This document shows, piece after piece, positions 1 to 6,030 of a DNA stretch of 7,350 bases. The stretch is from Bacteroidota bacterium (GTDB lineage Bacteria; Bacteroidota; Bacteroidia; Bacteroidales; UBA4417). Positions within the stretch are counted from its first letter, which is position 1. Every line of letters starts with the position of its first letter. The stretch is from contig JAIFMH010000040.1 of the NCBI GenBank assembly GCA_020048595.1, positions 1 through 7,350 on the forward strand, written 5' to 3'. A program made the translations under genes and the position numbers. The notes beneath the pieces are model-generated. The model had not been told where the DNA came from and did not search any database. It worked only from the letters and a program-made list of their open reading frames with translations.

Positions 1-1
1 C

Positions 2-919
2 CTCAACCAGGAGAAAAGTATAGTGATGACACCTGTTGATTTTCCTGAACTGCTTGATTACCTGGGCCAAACTCTTATTGTTACCGATGGAACTACCTTG
101 CTTGGCGCTGATGACAAAGCAGGTGTTACCGAAATAATGACTGCCATTGAATACCTGGTTAGACATCCCGAAATTGAGCATGGAACTTTAAAAGTTGGCT
201 TTACTCCCGATGAGGAAGTAGGCCGTGGTGTCGATTTTTTCGATGTGAAAAAATTCGGGGCCGATTTTGCCTATACCATGGATGGTGGCGGAATCGGTGA
301 ACTGGAATACGAAAACTTCAATGCTGCCGGTGCCAAGGTTATTATACAGGGCAGGAATATCCATCCGGGTTATGCCAAAAATAAAATGAAAAACGCCATA
401 CTCATGGCAACGGAATTTAATGCTTTGCTACCGGTAAACGAGCGACCGGAATTCACACAGGATTACGAAGGCTTTTATCACCTGATAAAACTGGAAGGTT
501 CGGTCGAAAACTCATTTATCCAATACATCATCCGCGATCATGACAGGACGAAGTTTGAGCTGAAAAAGCAGTTTTTCAAAGACTGTGTAGCTTTTATGAA
601 CAAGCGTTATGGTGAAGGCTGCTTCACCCTCGAAATGAAAGATCAGTATTACAATATGCGCGAAATGGTTGAACCTGTTTACCACGTGGTTGCTACCGCA
701 CAGGAAGCCATGGAACAGCTTGGAATTATTCCTAAAGTAGTTCCAATACGCGGAGGTACCGATGGCGCACGCCTTTCCTATATGGGGCTTCCCTGCCCGA
801 ATATTTTTGCCGGCGGCCACAATTTCCATGGTAAAATGGAATATGTTCCTTTGGAATCAATGGTAAAAGCAACGGAAGTGATTCTGAAAATCGTTGAGCT
901 TTATACAAAAAGAGCGTAG
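2..919 (+). CDS. pepT: Peptidase T (tripeptide aminopeptidase), 5'-truncated
   Basis: This M20-family metallopeptidase removes the N-terminal residue from tripeptides in the cytoplasm, using two zinc ions. The frame is open from base 2 with no stop, and the first codons (LNQEKSIVMTP) continue into peptidase T sequence. The gene therefore starts upstream, and the GTG at 23 is internal. About 305 of the roughly 410 residues usual for the family are present. Visible metal and catalytic residues, matched from memory to E. coli PepT, are the bridging Asp in GADDKAG (110-112), the Glu pair in TPDEEVG (212-217), the Asp in TMDGGG (281-283) and the late His in NFHGK (827-829). The first zinc-binding HxD motif lies outside the window. 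The dimerisation (lid) domain occupies the middle, and the family signatures IIRDHDR and IRGGTDGARLSYMGLPCPN are intact. The stop is TAG at 917-919. The sulfatase follows after 38 bases with no terminator seen between them. The identification is very secure. Confidence 0.96.
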   Translation, partial: LNQEKSIVMTPVDFPELLDYLGQTLIVTDGTTLLGADDKAGVTEIMTAIEYLVRHPEIEHGTLKVGFTPDEEVGRGVDFFDVKKFGADFAYTMDGGGIGELEYENFNAAGAKVIIQGRNIHPGYAKNKMKNAILMATEFNALLPVNERPEFTQDYEGFYHLIKLEGSVENSFIQYIIRDHDRTKFELKKQFFKDCVAFMNKRYGEGCFTLEMKDQYYNMREMVEPVYHVVATAQEAMEQLGIIPKVVPIRGGTDGARLSYMGLPCPNIFAGGHNFHGKMEYVPLESMVKATEVILKIVELYTKRA

Positions 920-957
920 TTGAAAAATAAGACTTGTTTGTAATACCCCGATAGAGA

Positions 958-2508
958 ATGAAGATTTCGTTTTCCAGTGCTGGCAAAGTATTCCTTTGTA
1001 CAGGAATGATTTTCTTATCTGCTGAACAAAGCCCTGCGCAATCCCAGGTTGTGCGTAAGCCAAATATCATTTACATCTTAGCCGACGATCTTGGGTATGG
1101 CGATATAGGTGTTTATGGGCAGAAGAAAATTGAAACACCCAATATTGATAACCTTGCCAGGCAAGGGATGCTCTTCACACAACATTATTCGGGAGCACCT
1201 GTTTGTGCGCCGGCGCGTTGTATACTTCTAACCGGGAAGCACAGCGGCCATGCCCAGGTGCGGGGAAACGATGAATGGGATTCGAGAGGTGACGTCTGGA
1301 ATTACCGGGCTATGCTTGCCGATTCAACTCTCGAAGGACAGCAGCCTTTGGAAACCGGAACGGTTACCATTGCAGGATTATTACAAAATGCCGGATACAA
1401 GACCGGAATTGTCGGAAAGTGGGGCCTTGGTGCGCCACAAACTCAAAGCACTCCGTTGGGAATGGGCTTCGATTTCTTCTTTGGTTACAATTGCCAGCGG
1501 CAGGCTCACACGTATTATCCCGTTCATCTGTATAAAAACGATCACAGAGTTTATCTGCGTAACGATACCGTTGCTCCGAACACTTTATTACCCGAAGGCA
1601 CTGATTTGTATAATCCCGATAACTATGCGGCATTTAACCAGAAGGATTACGCTCCCGATCTAATGTTCAAAGAAATTACGGGTTTTGTAAACGAAAACTA
1701 TAAACAGCCATTCTTTCTTTATTGGGCTACTCCCATACCCCATGCCGCTTTGCAGGCACCCCGGCGCTGGGTGGATTATTATGTGAAAAAATTTGGCGAC
1801 GAAAAGCCCTATGATGGCAAAAAAGGCTATGTCCCCATACGGTATCCACATGCCTCATATGCTGCCATGATCTCCTACCTTGACGAACAGGTTGGCTTGC
1901 TTGTAAAACAGTTGAAAGACCTGGGTGTTTACGAGAATACTCTTATTGTTTTTACCAGTGATAATGGTCCGACCTACAACGGGGGAACTGATTCACCATG
2001 GTTTGATAGCGGCGGACCATTTAAAAGTGAATACGGATTTGGGAAAGGCTTTGTAAATGAAGGTGGTATACGGGTGCCGATGATTGCTTCATGGCCGGGA
2101 GTTATTAAGCCGGGCAGCGTTTCCGACCGTCCATCGGTATTCTATGATGTGATGCCGACTTTATGCGATATTTCCGGAAGCAGACCACCGGCAGACATTG
2201 ATGGAATTAGTTTTCTGCCCGAATTGAAAGGACAGAAACAAAAGAAACATCAATACTTGTATTGGGAATTTCCTGAATATGGCGGGCAACAAGCCGTATT
2301 GCTTGGCAATTGGAAAGCAATCCGGAAAAACATTCAGAAAGGAAATACAAGCTGGGAACTCTATAACCTTAAACTTGATCCGGTCGAAAGTACCGATGTG
2401 GCAGGCAAAAATCCTTCAATTATAAACGAGGTTGAAGCGATTGTAAAAAAGGAGCATATCAAATCAGGCAACAGGAACTGGTGGCTAAAGAACCTCGACG
2501 GGAATTAA
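958..2508 (+). CDS. Exported sulfatase (type I, Cys-type formylglycine sulfatase)
   Basis: This is a 516-residue alkaline-phosphatase-fold sulfatase that hydrolyses sulfate esters, probably on a sulfated glycan, outside the cytoplasm. Residues 1-28 form a signal peptide: a basic start (MKISFSSAGK), a hydrophobic core (VFLCTGMIFL) and a likely signal peptidase I site near SPAQS. The mature protein opens with the metal-binding motif NIIYILADDLGYGD (Asp43, Asp44). The signature C-x-P-x-R-x4-TG is complete as CAPAR....TG, with Cys83 as the residue converted to formylglycine. Other expected active-site residues are Lys154 (GKWGLG), His262 (IPHA), Asp335-Asn336 (TSDNGP) and Lys363 upstream of NEGGIRVP. 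The C-terminal subdomain (about 430-516) has the usual sheet with WELYNLKLDPVE. The length is normal for the family. I chose ATG 958 because it gives the full signal peptide; there is no Shine-Dalgarno sequence, as usual in Bacteroidota. No maturase, SusC/SusD pair or glycoside hydrolase is visible nearby, so the substrate cannot be assigned. Confidence 0.94.
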   Translation: MKISFSSAGKVFLCTGMIFLSAEQSPAQSQVVRKPNIIYILADDLGYGDIGVYGQKKIETPNIDNLARQGMLFTQHYSGAPVCAPARCILLTGKHSGHAQVRGNDEWDSRGDVWNYRAMLADSTLEGQQPLETGTVTIAGLLQNAGYKTGIVGKWGLGAPQTQSTPLGMGFDFFFGYNCQRQAHTYYPVHLYKNDHRVYLRNDTVAPNTLLPEGTDLYNPDNYAAFNQKDYAPDLMFKEITGFVNENYKQPFFLYWATPIPHAALQAPRRWVDYYVKKFGDEKPYDGKKGYVPIRYPHASYAAMISYLDEQVGLLVKQLKDLGVYENTLIVFTSDNGPTYNGGTDSPWFDSGGPFKSEYGFGKGFVNEGGIRVPMIASWPGVIKPGSVSDRPSVFYDVMPTLCDISGSRPPADIDGISFLPELKGQKQKKHQYLYWEFPEYGGQQAVLLGNWKAIRKNIQKGNTSWELYNLKLDPVESTDVAGKNPSIINEVEAIVKKEHIKSGNRNWWLKNLDGN

Positions 2509-2602
2509 GATGTAGTCTGAATTCTACAAAATGAGGCCATTAGTAAATTTCAAAAAATGAGGTAACTTGAATGTTATCAGCTAATTAAATACATCAGAAT
2601 TC
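2509..2602. other. Convergent gap between sulfatase and lipoprotein genes
   Basis: This is a 94-base AT-rich spacer where two genes converge. I see no strong GC-rich hairpin with a T tract on either strand. The only structure is a 9-base direct repeat, AAAATGAGG, at 2528-2536 and 2554-2562, and a weak GTAG/CTAC inverted pair just after the sulfatase stop. Termination of both genes must rely on something not obvious here. Confidence 0.5.
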
Positions 2603-3529
2603 TTATTTAACTTCGAGTTTAACTTTTAGTCTTTCCCAATAATTCGGTGCATAAAGGAATATATCGTCACTTGTATAAGGTATGTTATCATGTCCCGCAT
2701 AAATCTGAATTAAATTCTCAGTGTCAAAACTAATGGTAGAAGCCATTTCAATTGTTTCTCCGCCTGTAGGCATGTTTACAGTTTTAGCAATATATTTATT
2801 ACTCCGTATTATCGGATTCATTGTGCTTCCTCCAAAAGGCCAATGTTCGGAATTGGGTACAGTATTTCCTTCTTTATTATAAACAAAAGTGGAATCGGTA
2901 TTCCCAAAAACGTAGGCATATGGATACCCATTACCGTATTGAAACAATCTTGATATAAAGGGCACATGTTTTATTTTCAGAATGTTACCAAATTTGACTG
3001 AATCACAATAATAGCGTTCATTATAAATTTCATTGAACTGGTGAATGATAATATCTTTATATTGAATTGGTATTTCCACTTCCTGGTATAAATAGTATGG
3101 ACAAAAATTAAAGTATGTAAAAGTTACTTCCTTTTGCTCAAACATTCCATCTCGCATATCAGTGCCATAAAGAATCGGGGTAATTTCAACCTCCTGGTTG
3201 TTTGAGAAATCCGCATAAGTGGCAATTTCATATCGTGGATCATTGTCGTGACCATCAACATAGGATATCATATGAGTTAATTTATCTGTAAAATCCCAAT
3301 TATCCTGGTAACACATAATATTGATCTTTGATGAAAAATGACTTGGTGTTACACTCGTAATGTATGTGCCAAACTGAGTATACAAACTATCCGTTGTAAT
3401 ACCGGCTGTTTTCAAAGCAAAACTCGATGTTGTGTATTTAACGCTGTGCCGGATATCTCCATTTACTTTATCCTTACTGCAGCCAGTCAAAAGACTTGCA
3501 ATAATTAAAAAATAGAATGTTGTTTTCAT
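2603..3529 (-). CDS. Unrecognised lipoprotein
   Basis: This 308-residue protein is one I cannot place in a family. The N-terminus is a clear lipoprotein signal: MKTTFYFLIIASLLTGC, with lipobox LLTGC and lipidated Cys17. The residues after it (SKDK) are charged, faintly like the lipoprotein export signals that send Bacteroidota lipoproteins to the cell surface; surface location is only an inference. There is no further membrane segment. The mature part is rich in Tyr, Phe, Thr and Asn with alternating polar and hydrophobic residues, which suggests a beta-rich fold. It has three more cysteines (73, 143, 175). The C-terminus (about 270-305, containing TENLIQIY and PNYWERLKVKL) looks like an edge strand or domain end. 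The gene lies opposite to all its neighbours, converging on the sulfatase and diverging from padR, and it is more AT-rich than they are (22 G/C in 2641-2700 against 31 in 2041-2100). This is compatible with a lineage-specific or acquired gene. The ORF is real; the function is unknown. Confidence 0.85.
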   Translation of the reverse strand: MKTTFYFLIIASLLTGCSKDKVNGDIRHSVKYTTSSFALKTAGITTDSLYTQFGTYITSVTPSHFSSKINIMCYQDNWDFTDKLTHMISYVDGHDNDPRYEIATYADFSNNQEVEITPILYGTDMRDGMFEQKEVTFTYFNFCPYYLYQEVEIPIQYKDIIIHQFNEIYNERYYCDSVKFGNILKIKHVPFISRLFQYGNGYPYAYVFGNTDSTFVYNKEGNTVPNSEHWPFGGSTMNPIIRSNKYIAKTVNMPTGGETIEMASTISFDTENLIQIYAGHDNIPYTSDDIFLYAPNYWERLKVKLEVK

Positions 3530-3831
3530 TGGATCTAAGTATTGTGTTATTTGTTATCAGAGTTGGCTGGTTTTAAGCTTCTTGTGATAAATATTAATAG
3601 CTTATTTAAAGAAAAGTAACATATTTTCTACATTATTTTTCTATTGTAAATGCTTTTGAACAGAGCCTTATTATTCCAAAATCCAGATAAAAAAATCAGA
3701 TTGGTTTGTACAAAAATGGCTTGCACTTCTGGTAATCTTGTTTTTTCTGTATTTCCCCAAAAATATTGTATGATCTAACACACACTAAAACAGTCAGATA
3801 CAAAAAATTCTGAAAAATATATTGCATTCTT
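3530..3831. other. AT-rich divergent intergenic region
   Basis: About 300 bases separate the start of the - strand lipoprotein gene from the padR operator. I find no convincing ORF or RNA gene here. A perfect 10-base palindrome, TTTGTACAAA, lies at 3705-3714. On the - strand, a TATTTTTG sequence (3765-3758) matches the Bacteroidetes -7 consensus TAnnTTTG, but no TTG is correctly spaced upstream and the implied leader would be about 220 bases, so it is only a weak candidate promoter for the lipoprotein gene. The sequence TATTGCAT occurs at 3820-3827 and again inside the operator at 3842-3849. Confidence 0.5.
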
Positions 3832-3856
3832 TAGTACTATGTATTGCATAGTACTA
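3832..3856. promoter_or_regulatory. Perfect palindrome, likely PadR operator
   Basis: Two perfectly complementary 10-base arms, TAGTACTATG (3832-3841) and CATAGTACTA (3847-3856), flank a 5-base spacer, TATTG. The site lies directly upstream of a PadR-family gene. PadR regulators are dimeric winged-helix repressors that bind such dyads and commonly repress their own operons. The promoter's -33 TTG sits in the spacer, so a bound dimer would cover it. Binding by this particular PadR is inferred, not shown. Confidence 0.8.
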
Positions 3857-3874
3857 TTCATTGTATTATCTTTG
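3844..3874 (+). promoter_or_regulatory. Bacteroidetes-type promoter of the padR-pspC operon
   Basis: The -7 box TATCTTTG (3867-3874) is an exact match to the Bacteroidetes consensus TAnnTTTG. A -33 TTG at 3844-3846 lies 20 bases upstream of it, the expected spacing. Transcription should begin a few bases after 3874, at about 3878-3882, leaving a leader of only about 20 bases before the ATG at 3899. This placement rules out the in-frame ATG at 3839 as the start of padR. Confidence 0.8.
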
Positions 3875-3898
3875 CCCCGTTATTCAAATATCATCCTC

Positions 3899-4273
3899 AT
3901 GGAAAAAGCATATTCAACAATTGCACAGATGCGGAAAGGCGTACTCGAAATGTGTGTGGTTGCGGCAATAAGCAGCCGCGAAGCCTATGCATCCGATATT
4001 CTCGAGCGGCTCAAAAATTCGCACCTGATCGTGGTCGAAGGAACCCTTTACCCAATCCTTACCAGGCTTAAAAACGAAGGTTTCCTCAGTTACCGCTGGG
4101 AAGAATCCAATTCAGGCCCGCCACGTAAGTATTATTCAATCACACCCGAAGGCACAGCTTTTCTTTCGGAACTGCGATCAGGCTGGGACGAGCTTGTAAA
4201 TGCCGTTAGTGCTTTAATCGCCGTAAATAATCAAACAGAAACAACAGAAACAGTAAATACTTCTGAAATATGA
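3899..4273 (+). CDS. PadR-family transcriptional repressor
   Basis: This is a 124-residue DNA-binding protein of the short PadR type, which has an N-terminal winged helix and a C-terminal dimerisation helix. Residues 8-20 (IAQMRKGVLEMCV) form helix 1. The recognition helix follows in EGTLYPILTRLKNEGFL (47-63), and the wing spans 64-85 with the family hallmark SGPPRKYYSITPEG. Residues 86-108 form the dimerisation helix. The last 15 residues (Thr/Glu-rich) look disordered. ATG 3899 gives a normal PadR N-terminus (MEKAYS); the longer frame from 3839 would add 20 residues encoded by the operator and promoter. The stop TGA overlaps the start of pspC as ATGA (4270-4273), so the two proteins are almost certainly co-translated. 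The gene is probably autoregulated through the palindrome upstream. The inducing signal is unknown. PadR next to a PspC-domain gene is a recurring arrangement in Bacteroidota and Firmicutes. Confidence 0.93.
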   Translation: MEKAYSTIAQMRKGVLEMCVVAAISSREAYASDILERLKNSHLIVVEGTLYPILTRLKNEGFLSYRWEESNSGPPRKYYSITPEGTAFLSELRSGWDELVNAVSALIAVNNQTETTETVNTSEI

Positions 4274-5823
4274 AAAAGAACTTCTCCGTAAATATAGGCG
4301 GCCGTATTTTTAACATCGACGACGATGCTTACGAAAGCCTCAATAATTACCTGGCGCGTTTACGAAACTTTTTTGCCACCGAACAGGGCTACCAGGAAAT
4401 AATAGCCGATATTGAAATGCGTATTGCCGAACTCCTCGATCTGCAAAAGGAAAACGGAAATCCGATCATTACCCTGAAACATATCGAAGACGTAATTGCC
4501 AACATGGGTGAACCCGACCAGCTTTCGGACAGCGAAACGGAAAGGCCGCAAAGTGCTCCGGGAATTAAAACCCGTGGTAAGCTTTACCGCGACCGCGACA
4601 ACAGGCAAATTGCCGGTGTTGCTGCCGGAATAGCCGCCTGGTTTGGCATCGACCCGGTTTGGGTAAGGTTAATTTTTGCAGCTTTTACCTTGTTTTATGC
4701 TGTCGGAATCATAGTTTATGTGGTATTGTGGCTGATACTTCCAGTTGCCCAGACTACTTCCGAAAAACTCGAAATGCAGCGCCAAAGCATCAATATCAAT
4801 ACCTTGCGTAATGAACTTGCATCAGCGGGTACAGGAATTCAAAAAACGGGAAGCAGCCTTCTGCATTCCATCGGGACTTTTATCCGGTTTGTAACCGAAG
4901 TGGTTGCCAGGGTTTTTACCTTCTTGTTCCACCTGATTGGCCGCCTGGCCGGGTTGGCTATGTTAGTAGGAGTAATATTTATGTTTATAGGTATAAGCGC
5001 AGCCTCACTGGTTCGTGAAGAAATGAATATGGGCGATTATCAGCTCGACACAACCACTTTGATACATGCGCTTCAATGGCTTGTCCCGGGTCCGGATGTA
5101 AGATGGCTGGCATACATTGCGATCTTCCTCTTTTTAATAGCTGTAACCGGGTTATTGATTTATACAGGACTCAGGTTGCTGCTCAAATGGCCGCCACTTC
5201 GCTGGCAGGTTGTTATTGTATTTGTTCTGCTGCTTGTTGCAGGAATACTTACCGGTGTAGGAGCTATTTTTCAATACGCAAGATCAACAGAAAGAGTTGC
5301 TTCGGTAACCAAAAGGCAAAGTATTGTTATGAAAGCAAACCATCTTCACCTGGCTTCGGGTCCAAATGAGTACAAACAGTACTTTATGCCACTGGCTGGT
5401 GATACTATTCCCGGGAATGTCAACTATGCTTTGGGCGAAATAAACCTGAGCCTCCGGCCGGTACCTGCCGACAGTTTGTTTGTTACCTTCATAAATTCTG
5501 CATCGGCCTGGCAGGAATCGCAGGCAACAGGCTATGCCGGTAATATTTCATACCGCTATAATCTTCAGGATACACTGGTAACACTCAATCCTTATTTTAT
5601 GATTCCGCAAACTGATGGAATGCGCTACCAGAAGCTGGATGTAATTATCGGTATTCCTATCAATACAATAGTTGAAATAGATGAGCCTCTCAGGTGGCGT
5701 GCCAATTACAGTGATTTCATTGAAAATTCCCGCGACGGAGGAACATTAATTATGACTACATCGGGCTTAAAACTGAAAAATCCACCAGTGGCTGAATCCG
5801 ATACTTTAGTTCAAACGAATTAA
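4270..5823 (+). CDS. PspC-domain multi-pass membrane protein
   Basis: This 517-residue envelope protein probably works in a membrane stress response. The PspC family is named after the phage-shock protein C of proteobacteria, where PspC anchors stress signalling at the inner membrane. Residues 1-90 form a soluble N-terminal region (NIGGRIFNIDDDAYE, then an IADIEMRIAELL helix and an ITLKHIEDVIANMGEP segment) that I recall from Bacteroidota PspC proteins. The PspC domain itself is about 103-160, with KLYRDRDNRQIAGVAAGIAAWFGIDP before a hydrophobic segment (131-158). Further membrane segments are at about 214-247, 279-303 and 312-335. Residues 340-517 are soluble and beta-rich, with no recognised domain, and probably lie on the other side of the membrane from the first or last loop. 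The start overlaps the padR stop as ATGA, and the Bacteroidetes promoter lies upstream of padR. A terminator follows 33 bases after the stop. It is not a pspC orthologue in the E. coli sense, being much longer, so I give no gene symbol. Confidence 0.9.
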   Translation: MKKNFSVNIGGRIFNIDDDAYESLNNYLARLRNFFATEQGYQEIIADIEMRIAELLDLQKENGNPIITLKHIEDVIANMGEPDQLSDSETERPQSAPGIKTRGKLYRDRDNRQIAGVAAGIAAWFGIDPVWVRLIFAAFTLFYAVGIIVYVVLWLILPVAQTTSEKLEMQRQSININTLRNELASAGTGIQKTGSSLLHSIGTFIRFVTEVVARVFTFLFHLIGRLAGLAMLVGVIFMFIGISAASLVREEMNMGDYQLDTTTLIHALQWLVPGPDVRWLAYIAIFLFLIAVTGLLIYTGLRLLLKWPPLRWQVVIVFVLLLVAGILTGVGAIFQYARSTERVASVTKRQSIVMKANHLHLASGPNEYKQYFMPLAGDTIPGNVNYALGEINLSLRPVPADSLFVTFINSASAWQESQATGYAGNISYRYNLQDTLVTLNPYFMIPQTDGMRYQKLDVIIGIPINTIVEIDEPLRWRANYSDFIENSRDGGTLIMTTSGLKLKNPPVAESDTLVQTN

Positions 5824-5856
5824 AATTAAGGCACAATACCCGTCTTTTATCCTTTT

Positions 5857-5902
5857 GCCGGCAGGTTACTCTTTAAAACAGGGTTATCTGCCGGCTTTTT
5901 TT
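5857..5902 (+). terminator. Intrinsic terminator of the padR-pspC operon
   Basis: An 8-base perfect GC-rich stem, GCCGGCAG (5857-5864) with CTGCCGGC (5888-5895), is followed immediately by seven T residues (5896-5902). The loop is long at 23 bases. The hairpin begins 33 bases after the pspC stop codon. The T tract orientation fits termination on the + strand only, which separates pspC from the downstream DUF748 gene. Confidence 0.88.
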
Positions 5903-6030
5903 ATGCAAAACGAACCCAAATGTGAATTTCTGTTTTTAATTTTTGTAGTTTTAACGAGGGAAAAGTGTTTCATGCAAACAAAGACTTATCAATCCCGTTA
6001 TTATCTGTTCCATAAAAATAAATTAAAATA
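5903..6030. other. Intergenic leader region of the DUF748 gene
   Basis: This 128-base AT-rich stretch between the terminator and the next ATG should hold the promoter of the DUF748 gene. The best candidate is TAATTTTTG (5937-5945), which misses the Bacteroidetes -7 consensus by one extra base and has no properly spaced TTG upstream. I see no Shine-Dalgarno sequence and no other structure. Confidence 0.4.

Noticed and set aside
23..25. GTG at 23 as a possible true start of peptidase T
   Set aside because: The frame is open to the window edge with peptidase-like sequence, and the protein would lack the zinc-binding HxD motif and about 110 residues of the family's N-terminal part.
920..957. A separate promoter for the sulfatase gene in the 38-base gap
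   Set aside because: No TAnnTTTG box is present in the gap, so read-through from pepT or a promoter inside pepT is as likely; nothing can be supported.
732..1070. - strand open frames across the pepT end and sulfatase start
   Set aside because: They overlap the two well-supported + strand genes in antisense and show no recognisable protein features.
1250..1663. A 137-codon + strand frame inside the sulfatase gene
   Set aside because: It lies in another frame of a gene with intact active-site motifs throughout; composition and sequence look like a shadow frame.
3758..3765. TATTTTTG on the - strand as the lipoprotein gene promoter
   Set aside because: It fits the -7 consensus, but no -33 TTG is present at the right spacing and the leader would be over 220 bases long; such matches are expected by chance in AT-rich DNA.
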